A stretch of 64,000 nucleotides of DNA from Streptomonospora nanhaiensis (GTDB lineage: Bacteria; Actinomycetota; Actinomycetes; Streptosporangiales; Streptosporangiaceae), in NCBI RefSeq assembly GCF_026642255.1, contig NZ_CP113264.1:3162001-3226000 (forward strand). The letters are read 5' to 3'. Below, piece after piece: positions 44,412 to 53,020 of this stretch. The notes beneath the pieces were generated by a model. That model had not been told where the DNA came from and did no database searches. It saw only the letters and a program-made list of their open reading frames with translations. The position numbers were made by a program, and so were the translations under genes. Within the stretch, counting starts at the first letter, position 1, and every line of letters begins with the position of its first letter.

Positions 44412-44873
44412 ATGCTGATTCGTCGTGCCCTGCCCGGAGACGGCGCGGGGATCGCCCGCCTGATCGTGCGCGCGGCCCCGCATTTCGAGGTGAAGGGGTA
44501 CCCCGACGGCGAGTGGCCCGAGGGGATGGTGGTCCTGGTCGCCGTCGACGGGGACACCGTGGTCGGCTGGATCGAGGGGATCCTCGACGGGGCCTACACG
44601 GGTCCCGGCGCCCCGGTGCCACCGCCCCACGGGTACGTCCTGGCCCTGGTGGTCGACGCGGAGTGGAGGCGCCGGGGGGTCGGCACGGGGCTGCTGGACG
44701 CGTTCGTGGCCGTGGCGGGACGGTCGGGCACACGCTGGGTGTTCCTGAAACCCGAGGAGGGCGAGCACGTGGAGGAGCGCGTCGCCTTCTTCGAGCAGGC
44801 CGGATTCGCGCCCGTGCCCGACCCCGACGGGACGTGGCCGCCCATGGGCCGGCGGACCCGCGGCGCCGGGTAG
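44412..44873 (+). CDS. GNAT-family N-acetyltransferase
   Basis: The 153-residue protein has the GNAT core: MLIRRALPGDGAGIARLIVR, the strand VVLVAVDGDTVVGWIEGIL, then GYVLALVVDAEWRRRGVGTG with the acetyl-CoA loop RRRGVG, and ERVAFFEQAGFAPV at the end. ATG 44412 is leaderless (TACCGT six bases upstream). Substrate unknown. The APH-family gene follows 148 bases downstream with its own leaderless promoter; both resemble antibiotic-modifying enzyme families, although this alone does not show resistance. Confidence 0.87.
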   Translation: MLIRRALPGDGAGIARLIVRAAPHFEVKGYPDGEWPEGMVVLVAVDGDTVVGWIEGILDGAYTGPGAPVPPPHGYVLALVVDAEWRRRGVGTGLLDAFVAVAGRSGTRWVFLKPEEGEHVEERVAFFEQAGFAPVPDPDGTWPPMGRRTRGAG

Positions 44874-45021
44874 CCCGGGCCGGTGGCGGTCCTCGCCCGG
44901 GACGCGTGCCCGCTCCCGGCCACCGCCTCGCGCGGGCCGGGGGCGTCGGGAGCCGCCGGGACCGGTGCCCCGCCGCCGGCGCGGTTGGCGCGGGGCCGCC
45001 CCGAAATCTACGATCGGGTCC

Positions 45022-45864
45022 ATGACGGACGCGGTGAGGGCCATCGAACGCGCAACGGGCGCCGTCCGGCGGGAGACCGTCGGACTCGGCCTCTCGGGTG
45101 CGAGGGTCCTGCGCCTGATCGACGCCCGGGGACGACCGGTCGCGTTCGTCAAGCTGGTCGACGACGCACGGGGCCGCCTCGCCCGCGACCTCGCGGCGGA
45201 GACCGCACGCCTGGAGTGGCTGGCCCGGCTGGGAGTGCCGGTCCCCGAGGTCCTGGGCGCCGGCGCCGACGACGGCGGGTCCTGGCTCGCGACGCGGGCG
45301 CTTCCCGGCCGTCCGGCCTCCGACCCCTGGCCCGAGGGGGAACGGGACTCCGTCGTGGACCGGATCGCCCGCGCCGCCCGGGAGCTCCACGCGACGGCCG
45401 CGGGCGACGCCCCCTTCGACCGGTCCCTGTCGTCGGTGCTCCCTGAGGTCCGCGAGCGCGTCGCGTCCGGACTGGTCGACAGGTCGTGGGAGATCGCCGG
45501 CAGGGAGGGCCCTCCGGCCGCGGCCGTGCTGCCGGAGCTGGAGAGCGCGGCCGAGGCCCTCGGCGACGGTGGGCCCGCGGTCTCCCACGGCGACTTCTGC
45601 CTGCCCAACGTGCTCGTCGCGGGGTCCGGCGGGCCCGGGTTCGTGGACGTCGGCCGAGCGGGCACGGCGGACCCGCACTCCGACGTCGCGGACATGGCGC
45701 GGAGCCTGCGCAGCCGCATGAACCCCCAGTTCGGCCCCGCCTCGGCCGAGAGGTTCCTGGACGCGTACGGCCGCGACCGGATCGACCCCGAGCGGCTCCG
45801 GCTGCACGACCTCCTGGAGAGCTTCTTCTGGCCCGTGCCCGAGGCGCGCGGTCCCGGAGGCTGA
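45022..45864 (+). CDS. Aminoglycoside phosphotransferase (APH)-family kinase
   Basis: The 280-residue protein has the APH(3')-like fold: an N-lobe Lys in VAFVKLVDD, the catalytic loop SHGDFCLPNVLV with HGD and the metal-binding Asn, and FVDVGRAGTADPHSDVADMA, where DVGR takes the place of DFG as in APH(3') enzymes. The hinge and C-terminal regions also follow APH(3') (RFLDAYGRDRIDPERLRLHDLLESFF). It could phosphorylate aminoglycosides or another small alcohol. TACGAT ends seven bases before ATG 45022, so it is leaderless. Actual resistance would need testing; many actinomycete APH homologues have other substrates. Confidence 0.88.
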   Translation: MTDAVRAIERATGAVRRETVGLGLSGARVLRLIDARGRPVAFVKLVDDARGRLARDLAAETARLEWLARLGVPVPEVLGAGADDGGSWLATRALPGRPASDPWPEGERDSVVDRIARAARELHATAAGDAPFDRSLSSVLPEVRERVASGLVDRSWEIAGREGPPAAAVLPELESAAEALGDGGPAVSHGDFCLPNVLVAGSGGPGFVDVGRAGTADPHSDVADMARSLRSRMNPQFGPASAERFLDAYGRDRIDPERLRLHDLLESFFWPVPEARGPGG

Positions 45865-45902
45865 GCCGCGTCCGGCCGGGGCGGCCGCGTCCCTCGACCG
45901 GG

Positions 45903-45931
45903 GGCCGGGGGAGCCCGGACCGCCCCCGGCC
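45903..45931. terminator. Bidirectional terminator hairpin
   Basis: GGCCGGGGG (45903-45911) pairs with CCCCCGGCC (45923-45931), between the convergent APH-like and LysR genes. Confidence 0.6.
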
Positions 45932-45964
45932 GGCCCCTCCGACCCGGGGGCCGGGCGGACCGGG

Positions 45965-46876
45965 TCAGAAGGGGTGGAGGCGGGCCGCCGCGCCCGCGCG
46001 GACGACCTCGGAGACCCGGTCCAGCGCGGGCGACCTCAGGTTCCACCGCTGCCAGTACAGCCGCACGTCCACCGGGTGCCCCGGGGCCAGTTCCACGAGC
46101 CGCCCGGCCCCGATCTCCGCGACGCACTGCGGCTCGGGCACCACACCCCACCCGAACCCCAGCAGCACCGTCCGGGCGAAGTCCTCCGACGCCGGGATGT
46201 AGTGCCGCGGGCCCGACGGCTCCCGCCCCGTCGTCTCCCGCAGGAACCGGTCCTGGAGGTCGTCCCTGCGGTCGAAGTTGACCACCGGCGCCCGGGGCAG
46301 CAGTTCCGGGTCCGCGCGCCCTCCCAGGTGGCGCGCGTCGAACTCCGGGCTGCACACCGCCCGGTAGCGCATCGCGCCGAGTCCCGCCACCGCGCACCCC
46401 TGGACCGCCTCCGGGGTCGAGGTGACCGCCGCCATCACCGTCCCCGACCGCAGCAGCGACGTGGTGTGCTCCTCGTCCTCCCGGTGGATCTCGAACACCG
46501 TGCCCAGTTCCGGGGGCGCCTCCGCCAGCGCGTCCAGGAACCAGGTGGACAGGCTGTCGGCGTTCACCGCCAGCGGCACCGACACCGGCTCCGCCCCGCC
46601 GCCCGGACCGTCCCCGCCGCCCAGGCGCAGCTCGGCGGCGGTGTCCGCGTCCAGGAGCAGGACCTGGCGCGCGTAGCGCAGGACCACGTCCCCGGCGGGG
46701 GTGGTCCGCACCGGGTTCGTCCGCTGCACCAGGACCTTCCCCGTGCTCTGCTCCATCGCCCGCACCCGCTGGGACACCGCCGAGGCGGTCACGTGCAGCC
46801 GCCGCGCGGCCGCCTCGAAGGTGCCCTCGTCGACCAGGGTCGTGAGGGTGCGCAGGTGGTCGAACTGGAACGGCAT
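45965..46876 (-). CDS. ArgP/LysG-type LysR regulator
   Basis: The 303-residue LysR protein is of the ArgP (IciA)/LysG subgroup: FDHLRTLTTLVDEGTFEAAA, the HTH ARRLHVTASAVSQRVRAMEQ, and the effector-domain features VPLAVNADSLSTWFLDAL and FGWGVVPE typical of that subgroup. These regulators sense Lys/Arg and activate the LysE/ArgO exporter. It is divergent from exactly such a gene, with 72 bases between starts, which holds both promoters and the likely binding site. ATG 46876 follows GAGAGG. It is probably the direct activator of its neighbour. Confidence 0.92.
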   Translation of the reverse strand: MPFQFDHLRTLTTLVDEGTFEAAARRLHVTASAVSQRVRAMEQSTGKVLVQRTNPVRTTPAGDVVLRYARQVLLLDADTAAELRLGGGDGPGGGAEPVSVPLAVNADSLSTWFLDALAEAPPELGTVFEIHREDEEHTTSLLRSGTVMAAVTSTPEAVQGCAVAGLGAMRYRAVCSPEFDARHLGGRADPELLPRAPVVNFDRRDDLQDRFLRETTGREPSGPRHYIPASEDFARTVLLGFGWGVVPEPQCVAEIGAGRLVELAPGHPVDVRLYWQRWNLRSPALDRVSEVVRAGAAARLHPF

Positions 46877-46948
46877 CTTAAGCCTCTCTTCATGGTCCTG
46901 AGAAACTTTAGCTTTACTGCACGCCCGCCTCGCCCTAGCGTTCTGACG

Positions 46949-47569
46949 GTGAACGAGACACTCCTCCCCGCCCTGCTCGGATTCGGCACCGGGCTCGCGC
47001 TCATCGTGGCCATCGGCGCGCAGAACGCCTACGTCCTGCGCGTCGGCATCGACGGCCGCCCGGGCACGGTCCTCCCCGTGGTGCTGGTCTGCGCCCTGTC
47101 CGACGCACTGCTCATCACCGCCGGGGTCCTCGGCGTCGGCGCGGTCCTCGGGGCCGCCCCCGGCCTCGTCACCGCCGTCCGGTTCCTCGGCGCGGGGTTC
47201 CTCGTCGCCTACGGGCTGATCGCGGTGCGCCGCGCCCTGCGTCCGGGGGCGCTCGTGGTCGGCGGCGCGGCCGGGGACGGCCGCAGGGCCGCCGTGGCGA
47301 CGGCGCTGGTGCTCACCTGGCTCAACCCGCACGTGTACCTGGACACGGTCGTCCTCCTCGGCTCGCTCGCCAACCAGCAGGCCGGCGACGCCCGCTGGTG
47401 GTGGGCGGCCGGCGCGGTCGCGGGAAGCCTCACGTGGTTCTTCGCCCTGGGGTTCGGCGCACGGCTGCTGCGCCCCCTCTTCGCGCGGCCCGGGGCCTGG
47501 CGGGTCCTGGACGCGCTCATCGCCGCCCTCATGCTGACCCTCGGCGTCCGGATGGCCCTCGGCGCCTGA
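46949..47569 (+). CDS. LysE/ArgO-family basic amino acid exporter
   Basis: The 206-residue membrane protein has six helices and the LysE/ArgO marks: GTGLALIVAIGAQNAYVLRVGI near the start, LVCALSDALLITAGVLGVG, and ALVLTWLNPHVYLDTVVLLGS with the conserved NPH. It exports Lys and/or Arg when these accumulate. GTG 46949 is leaderless, with TAGCGT (46936-46941) seven bases upstream. The ArgP-type gene is divergent. A spacer with rhamnose-operon operators follows. Confidence 0.92.
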   Translation: MNETLLPALLGFGTGLALIVAIGAQNAYVLRVGIDGRPGTVLPVVLVCALSDALLITAGVLGVGAVLGAAPGLVTAVRFLGAGFLVAYGLIAVRRALRPGALVVGGAAGDGRRAAVATALVLTWLNPHVYLDTVVLLGSLANQQAGDARWWWAAGAVAGSLTWFFALGFGARLLRPLFARPGAWRVLDALIAALMLTLGVRMALGA

Positions 47570-47648
47570 GCCGCCGCCCGCCCGCACCGCCCCTGCGGCC
47601 CGGACCACGGGGTCCGGGCCGCAGGCGTCGTCTCGGCACCCCCGTTCA

Positions 47649-47759
47649 TAAAACGTTTCAAGACCGCATGTACGCACGTCATGCCCTCTGCGTTGGAGGG
47701 ATATTGACACACGGGAAGAGCTGGAGGTAGTTTCGGCGAAACCTGAGTGAAACGATTCA
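47649..47759 (+). promoter_or_regulatory. Rhamnose operon promoter flanked by LacI-type operators
   Basis: TTGACA (47704-47709) and TAGTTT (47728-47733) are 18 bases apart. One operator-like palindrome, TAAAACGTTTCA (47649-47660), lies upstream and TGAAACGATTCA (47748-47759) downstream; both approximate TGAAACG-TTCA, a LacI-family pattern. Two sites about 100 bases apart could loop. Confidence 0.65.
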
Positions 47760-47802
47760 ATGACGCCGGTCCGACCGGCAGGTCCCCCGAACGGAGCCCA
47801 CC

Positions 47803-48981
47803 GTGGCAGCACCCTCCGACCGCCGCGCCGACGCCCTGGCCGTCCTGCGGCGCCAGCACATCGAACTCCCCTCCTGGGCCTTCGGCAACTCCGGCACCCG
47901 GTTCAAGGTGTTCGCGCAGCCGGGGGTCCCGCGCGACCCCTGGGAGAAGATCGCCGACGCCGCCCAGGTGCACCGGCTCACCGGCGCCGCCCCCACGGTC
48001 GCCCTCCACATCCCCTGGGACCGGGTCGACGACTACGCCGCGCTCGCCGCCCACGCACGCGACCTGGGCGTGGGCATCGGAACCGTCAACGCCAACGTCT
48101 TCCAGGACGACGACTACCGGCTCGGCAGCGTCACCAACCCCGACCCCGCCGTCCGCCGCAAGGCGGTCGACCACCTGCTGGAGTGCGTGGACGTCATGGA
48201 CGCCACCGGCTCCCGCGACCTCAAGCTGTGGTTCGCCGACGGCACCAACTACCCCGGACAGGACGACCTGCGCGCGCGCCAGGACCGCCTCGCCGAGGCG
48301 CTGGCGGAGGTCTACGGCCGGATCGGCGACGACCAGCGCCTCCTCCTGGAGTACAAGCTCTTCGAGCCCGCCTTCTACGCCACCGACGTCCCCGACTGGG
48401 GCACCGCCTACGCCCACTGCCTCGAACTCGGCGAGAAGGCCGTGGTCTGCGTCGACACCGGCCACCACGCGGCGCACACCAACATCGAGTTCATCGTGGC
48501 GTTCCTGCTCAGGGCCGGCAGGCTCGGCGCCTTCGACTTCAACTCGCGCTTCTACGCCGACGACGACCTCATGGTCGGCGCCGCCGACCCCTTCCAGCTG
48601 TTCCGCATCATGTACGAGGTCGTGCGGGGCGGCGGGACGGCCGAGGACACCGGCGTCGCGTTCATGCTCGACCAGTGCCACAACATCGAGCCCAAGATCG
48701 CCGGGCAGATCCGCTCGGTGATGAACGTGCAGGAGGCCACCGCCAAGGCCCTGCTCGTGGACGCCGACGCGCTCGCCGCCGCCCAGCGCGAGGGCGACGT
48801 CCTCGCCGCCAACGCCGCCCTCATGGACGCCTACAACACCGACGTCCGGCCGATGCTCGCCCAGATGCGCGAGGACCGGGGGCTCGACGCCGACCCCATG
48901 GCCGCGCACGCCCGCTCCGGCTACATGGAGCGCGTCACCGACGAGCGCAGGGGCGGGACCCAGGCCGGGTGGGGCGCGTGA
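47803..48981 (+). CDS. rhaI: L-rhamnose isomerase (RhaI type)
   Basis: The 392-residue TIM-barrel isomerase converts L-rhamnose to L-rhamnulose. It matches the Pseudomonas/actinobacterial RhaI group rather than E. coli RhaA. Metal and catalytic positions are in LLLEYKLFEPAFYATD, VVCVDTGHHAAHTNIE and FDFNSRFYADDDL. The N-terminus has LPSWAFGNSGTRFKVFAQPG, characteristic of this group. GTG 47803 follows GGAG. The TGA overlaps a possible GTG of the next gene. It is first in a three-gene catabolic operon and should be induced by rhamnose through the flanking LacI-type operators. Confidence 0.93.
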   Translation: MAAPSDRRADALAVLRRQHIELPSWAFGNSGTRFKVFAQPGVPRDPWEKIADAAQVHRLTGAAPTVALHIPWDRVDDYAALAAHARDLGVGIGTVNANVFQDDDYRLGSVTNPDPAVRRKAVDHLLECVDVMDATGSRDLKLWFADGTNYPGQDDLRARQDRLAEALAEVYGRIGDDQRLLLEYKLFEPAFYATDVPDWGTAYAHCLELGEKAVVCVDTGHHAAHTNIEFIVAFLLRAGRLGAFDFNSRFYADDDLMVGAADPFQLFRIMYEVVRGGGTAEDTGVAFMLDQCHNIEPKIAGQIRSVMNVQEATAKALLVDADALAAAQREGDVLAANAALMDAYNTDVRPMLAQMREDRGLDADPMAAHARSGYMERVTDERRGGTQAGWGA

Positions 48982-49031
48982 GCGAGCCGGACGCACCCAC
49001 CGACCACAGCACCCCTCAGGGAGACAGCACC

Positions 49032-51068
49032 GTGCCCGACTCCGTCGTCGACCAGCTCATCGCCCGCAGCAACGCCCTGGGCGCCGACCCGCGCAACACC
49101 AACTTCGCCGGGGGCAACACCTCCGCCGCCGGCACCCGGACCGACCCCGTCACCGGACGGCCCGTCGAACTCCTGTGGGTCAAGGGCTCCGGGGGCGACC
49201 TCGGCACCCTCACCGAGGACGGCCTCGCCGTCCTGCGCCTGGACCGCCTGCGCTCCCTCGTCGACGTCTACCCGGGCGAGGAGCGAGAGGACGAGATGGT
49301 CGCCGCCTTCGACCACTGCCTGTTCGGCAGGGGCGGCGCGGCCCCCTCCATCGACACCGCCATGCACGGCCTCGTCCGCGCCGCCCACGTCGACCACCTG
49401 CACCCCGACTCCGGCATCGCCCTGGCCACCGCCGAGGACGGCGAGCGGCTCACCCGCGAGTGCTTCGGCGACCGCGTCGTCTGGGTGCCCTGGCGGCGGC
49501 CCGGCTTCCAGCTGGGCCTGGACATCGCCCGGATCGCCGAGGAGAACCCCGGAGCCATCGGCGCGGTCCTGGGCGGCCACGGCATCACCTCCTGGGCCGA
49601 CACCAGCGAGCAGTGCCAGGCCAACTCCCTGGAGATCATCCGCACCGCCGAGGCGTTCCTCGCCGAACGCGGGCGCCCCCGTCCCTTCGGGCCGCCCCTG
49701 CCCGGCTACGGCGCGCTGCCCGCCGCCGAGCGCCGCGAGCGGGCCGCCGCCCTGGCCCCCGTCCTGCGCGGCCTGGCCTCCACCGACCACCCCCAGGTCG
49801 GGCGCTTCACCGACGCCGACGTGGTCCTGGACTTCCTCGCCGGAGCGGAGCACCCGCGCCTGGCCGCCCTCGGCACCTCCTGCCCCGACCACTTCCTGCG
49901 CACCAAGGTCCGCCCGATGGTCCTCGACCTGCCGGCCGACGCCCCCCTCGACGACGCCTTCGCCCGCCTGAAGGAGCTCCACGCGGCCTACCGGGACGAG
50001 TACCGCGCCTACTACGAGCGCCACGCGGGCCCCGACAGCCCCGCCATGCGCGGCGCCGACCCCGCGATCGTGCTGGTCCCCGGCGTGGGCATGTTCTCCT
50101 TCGGCAAGGACGCCAAGACCGCGCGCGTCGCCGGCGAGTTCTACGTCAACGCCGTCAACGTGATGCGCGGCGCCGAGTCCGTCTCCTCCTACCGCCCCAT
50201 CGAGGAGTCGGAGAAGTTCCGCATCGAGTACTGGGCCCTGGAGGAGGCCAAGCTCGCCCGGCTGCCCCGGCCCAAGCCCCTGGCCTCCCGCGTCGCCCTC
50301 GTCACCGGCGCGGCCGGCGGCATCGGCGGGGCCGTCGCCGCCAGGCTCGCGGCCGAGGGCGCGTGCGTGGTCGTCGCCGACCTCGACGCCGACCGGGCCG
50401 CGGAGGCCGCCGCCGAACTCGGCGGGGCCGACGTCGCGGTCGGCGTGGCCTGCGACGTCAGCGACGCCGACGCGGTCGCGCGGGCCTTCGAGGAGGCCGC
50501 CCTGGCCTTCGGCGGCGTCGACCTGGTCGTCAACAACGCCGGGCTGTCCGTCTCCAAGCCCCTCCTGGAGACCACCGAACGCGACTGGGACCTCCAGCAC
50601 GACGTCATGGCCAAGGGCTCGTTCCTGGTCTCCCGCGAGGCCGCCCGGGTGATGACCGCCCAGGGCATGGGCGGCGACATCGTCTACATCGCCTCCAAGA
50701 ACGCCGTGTTCGCCGGCCCCAACAACGTCGCCTACTCCGCGGCCAAGGCCGACCAGGCCCACCAGGTGCGGCTGCTCGCCGCCGAACTCGGCGGCCGGGG
50801 CATCCGTGTCAACGGGGTCAACCCCGACGGTGTCGTGCGCGGCTCCGGGATCTTCGCCGGGGGCTGGGGCGCCCAGCGGGCCAAGGTCTACGGGGTCGAG
50901 GAGAAGGACCTGGGGGCGTTCTACGCCCAGCGCACCATCCTGGGCCGCGAGGTGCTGCCCGAGCACGTCGCCAACGCCGTGTTCGCCCTGACCGCCGGGG
51001 AGCTCTCGCACACCACCGGCCTGCACATCCCGGTCGACAGCGGCGTGGCCGCCGCGTTCCTGCGATGA
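49032..51068 (+). CDS. rhaEW: Bifunctional rhamnulose-1-phosphate aldolase / L-lactaldehyde dehydrogenase
   Basis: The 678-residue fusion enzyme has an N-terminal class II aldolase domain (ADPRNTNFAGGNTSA, LLWVKGSGGDLGTL, VDHLHPDSGIALATA with zinc His, GGHGITSW) and a C-terminal SDR domain from about residue 415 (VALVTGAAGGIGGAVAARLA, VNNAGLSVSKP, then YSAAKADQ at the active-site Tyr/Lys). It splits L-rhamnulose-1-phosphate to DHAP and L-lactaldehyde and oxidises the latter to lactate. GTG 49032 has AGGGAGA upstream; an earlier in-frame GTG at 48978, overlapping the rhaI stop, would add 18 residues. The 3' end overlaps rhaB by four bases. Confidence 0.92.
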   Translation: MPDSVVDQLIARSNALGADPRNTNFAGGNTSAAGTRTDPVTGRPVELLWVKGSGGDLGTLTEDGLAVLRLDRLRSLVDVYPGEEREDEMVAAFDHCLFGRGGAAPSIDTAMHGLVRAAHVDHLHPDSGIALATAEDGERLTRECFGDRVVWVPWRRPGFQLGLDIARIAEENPGAIGAVLGGHGITSWADTSEQCQANSLEIIRTAEAFLAERGRPRPFGPPLPGYGALPAAERRERAAALAPVLRGLASTDHPQVGRFTDADVVLDFLAGAEHPRLAALGTSCPDHFLRTKVRPMVLDLPADAPLDDAFARLKELHAAYRDEYRAYYERHAGPDSPAMRGADPAIVLVPGVGMFSFGKDAKTARVAGEFYVNAVNVMRGAESVSSYRPIEESEKFRIEYWALEEAKLARLPRPKPLASRVALVTGAAGGIGGAVAARLAAEGACVVVADLDADRAAEAAAELGGADVAVGVACDVSDADAVARAFEEAALAFGGVDLVVNNAGLSVSKPLLETTERDWDLQHDVMAKGSFLVSREAARVMTAQGMGGDIVYIASKNAVFAGPNNVAYSAAKADQAHQVRLLAAELGGRGIRVNGVNPDGVVRGSGIFAGGWGAQRAKVYGVEEKDLGAFYAQRTILGREVLPEHVANAVFALTAGELSHTTGLHIPVDSGVAAAFLR

Positions 51069-52570
51069 GCGCCGCCCGCACCCCCGGGACGGGCCCGGCC
51101 GTCCACGCCGCCGTCGACCTCGGCGCCTCCAGCGGCCGGGTCATCACCGGCCGCCTGGAGGGCGGCCGGCTCCACACGGAGGAGGTCGCCCGCTTCCCCA
51201 ACGGGCCCGTCCCGGTGCCCGCGCGGGGGCGCGACACCCTGTACTGGGACATCCTGTCCCTGTACAGCGGCGTCCTGGAGGGGTTGCGCCGCGCCGCCGA
51301 GCCCCACGGCGGCCTGGCCTCGGTGGGCATCGACTCCTGGGCGGTCGACTACGGGCTGCTCGACGGCGACGCCGCGCTCCTCGGCAACCCGGTGCACTAC
51401 CGCGACGCGCGGACGGCGGGCGCCCCGGAGCGGGTGTTCGAGCACCTGCCCGCCGCCGAGATGTACGCCGTCAACGGCCTCCAGGTCCAGCCGTTCAACA
51501 CGGTCTTCCAGCTGGCGGCCGCGTCCGAGGGCGGCCGGCTCGCCGCCCTGGACGGCGACCTGCTGCTCATCCCCGACCTCCTGGGGTTCTGGCTGACGGG
51601 GGAACGGGTGGCGGAGCTGACCAACGCCTCCACCACGGGCCTGGTCGACGTGGACGCGCGCGCCTGGGCCGACGCGTGCCTGGACGTCCTGGAGGGGCCC
51701 TTCGGGGTTCCGGCGCGCCGACTGCTGCCGGGCCTGGTCGAGCCGGGCACCGTCGTCGGCCCCCTGCTCCGGCGGGACGCGGTGGGCGCGGCGGCCGGGG
51801 CGCCCCTGGTGGCGGTGGGCTCCCACGACACCGCGTCCGCGGTCGTGGCGGTGCCGGCGGCCACGCCGAACTTCGCCTACGTCTCCTCGGGGACGTGGTC
51901 GCTGGTCGGTGTGGAGCTGGACGCGCCCGTCCGCACCGAGGAGAGCCGGGCCGCCAACTTCACCAACGAGCTCGGCGTGGACGGCACCGTCCGCTACCTG
52001 CGCAACGTCATGGGCCTGTGGGTGCTCCAGGAGTGCCTGCGCGTGTGGGGCGGGGAGGTCGACCTGGCCGCACTGCTGGAGCGCGCCGCCGCGGTGCCCG
52101 CGCTGTCCTGCGTGGTGGACGTGGACGACCCCCGGTTCCTGCCGCCGGGCGACATGCCGGCGCGCATCCGCGAGTTCGCGGCGCAGACCGGGCAGGAGCC
52201 CCCCGCGGACGAGGCCGCGACGACGCGGTGCGTCCTCGACTCCCTCGCGCTGGCCTACCGGCGGGCCGTCCGCCAGGCCTCCGAGCTGAGCGGGAGGCGC
52301 GTGGACGTGGTGCACGTCGTGGGCGGGGGGGCCAACAACGCCCTGCTGTGCCGGCTCACCGCCGACGCCGTCGGCCTGCCGGTCGTCGCGGGCCCCGCCG
52401 AGGGAGCGGCCGTCGGCAACCTGCTCGTGCAGGCCCGGGCGGTCGGGGAGGTCCGCGGCGGCCTGGCGGATCTGCGCCGGATCGTCGCGGACTCCACCGT
52501 GACGCGCCGCTACGAGCCGAGCGGCCCCGCCGCGCCGTGGCAGGCCGCCGAGCGCCTCCTGCGGGGGTAG
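51065..52570 (+). CDS. rhaB: Rhamnulokinase
   Basis: The 501-residue FGGY-family sugar kinase has AAVDLGASSGRVITGRL at the start (phosphate 1 motif), YWDILSLYSGVLEGL, SVGIDSWAVDYGLL with the catalytic Asp, VGSHDTASAVVAVP, FAYVSSGTWSLVGVE and VVGGGANNALLCRLTADA. It phosphorylates L-rhamnulose with ATP to supply the aldolase encoded upstream. ATG 51065 overlaps the preceding TGA (ATGA), so translation is coupled. The operon lacks a mutarotase, a transporter and a regulator gene within the window. Confidence 0.94.
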   Translation: MSAARTPGTGPAVHAAVDLGASSGRVITGRLEGGRLHTEEVARFPNGPVPVPARGRDTLYWDILSLYSGVLEGLRRAAEPHGGLASVGIDSWAVDYGLLDGDAALLGNPVHYRDARTAGAPERVFEHLPAAEMYAVNGLQVQPFNTVFQLAAASEGGRLAALDGDLLLIPDLLGFWLTGERVAELTNASTTGLVDVDARAWADACLDVLEGPFGVPARRLLPGLVEPGTVVGPLLRRDAVGAAAGAPLVAVGSHDTASAVVAVPAATPNFAYVSSGTWSLVGVELDAPVRTEESRAANFTNELGVDGTVRYLRNVMGLWVLQECLRVWGGEVDLAALLERAAAVPALSCVVDVDDPRFLPPGDMPARIREFAAQTGQEPPADEAATTRCVLDSLALAYRRAVRQASELSGRRVDVVHVVGGGANNALLCRLTADAVGLPVVAGPAEGAAVGNLLVQARAVGEVRGGLADLRRIVADSTVTRRYEPSGPAAPWQAAERLLRG

Positions 52571-52796
52571 GGCGCCGCGCCCGGAACCGTCCGCCGCCCC
52601 TCCACCCGGCCGCCCCGGGTCCCGATCCCTCGCGAACGGGGCCCGGGGCGGCCCGCACACGGGGGCGGCGCGGCCGGCCCCCTGCGCGGCACCGTGTCCG
52701 CCGCTCCCTCGCGGGCGGGGCGCGCGCGTCCGGCCCCTCCGGTGGAGAGGCCCTGCCGCCGGACGGTGAACACCGGTACGCACGCATCCGTCAAGT

Positions 52797-52832
52797 ACTA
52801 TGTGTAATAGTGATGTAACTCATGGTTATAAT
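52797..52832 (+). promoter_or_regulatory. AT-rich promoter with two dyads upstream of the condensation-domain gene
   Basis: Bases 52790-52840 are markedly AT-rich. ACTAT-N5-ATAGT (52797-52811) and TAAC-N5-GTTA (52816-52828) precede or overlap TATAAT (52827-52832), a consensus -10. The region 52571-52790 before it is GC-rich with no gene. A leader of about 180 bases would separate this promoter from GTG 53021. Confidence 0.6.
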
Positions 52833-53020
52833 CTTGGGCAAGGATGAGCGGTTCAGCACCGAACCCCGTCCCTGGTGCGAGTGAGCCGCCCTGCCCTCGG
52901 CACGACGGATCTCCCTGCCCCGGCGAAACGGCCCGCTCCCAAGGCCCTTCGACCTCCTGTCGGCCCCGGTGGCCCAGCGCGCGCCAGCCACCAGGCAGCC
53001 GACCACAGGAAAGGGCCGTT

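Noticed and set aside
52791..52823. Ten-codon minus-strand ORF (MSYITITHST) in the AT-rich promoter
   Set aside because: No ribosome-binding site and no neighbouring modification enzyme; it is best explained by chance within an AT-rich promoter.
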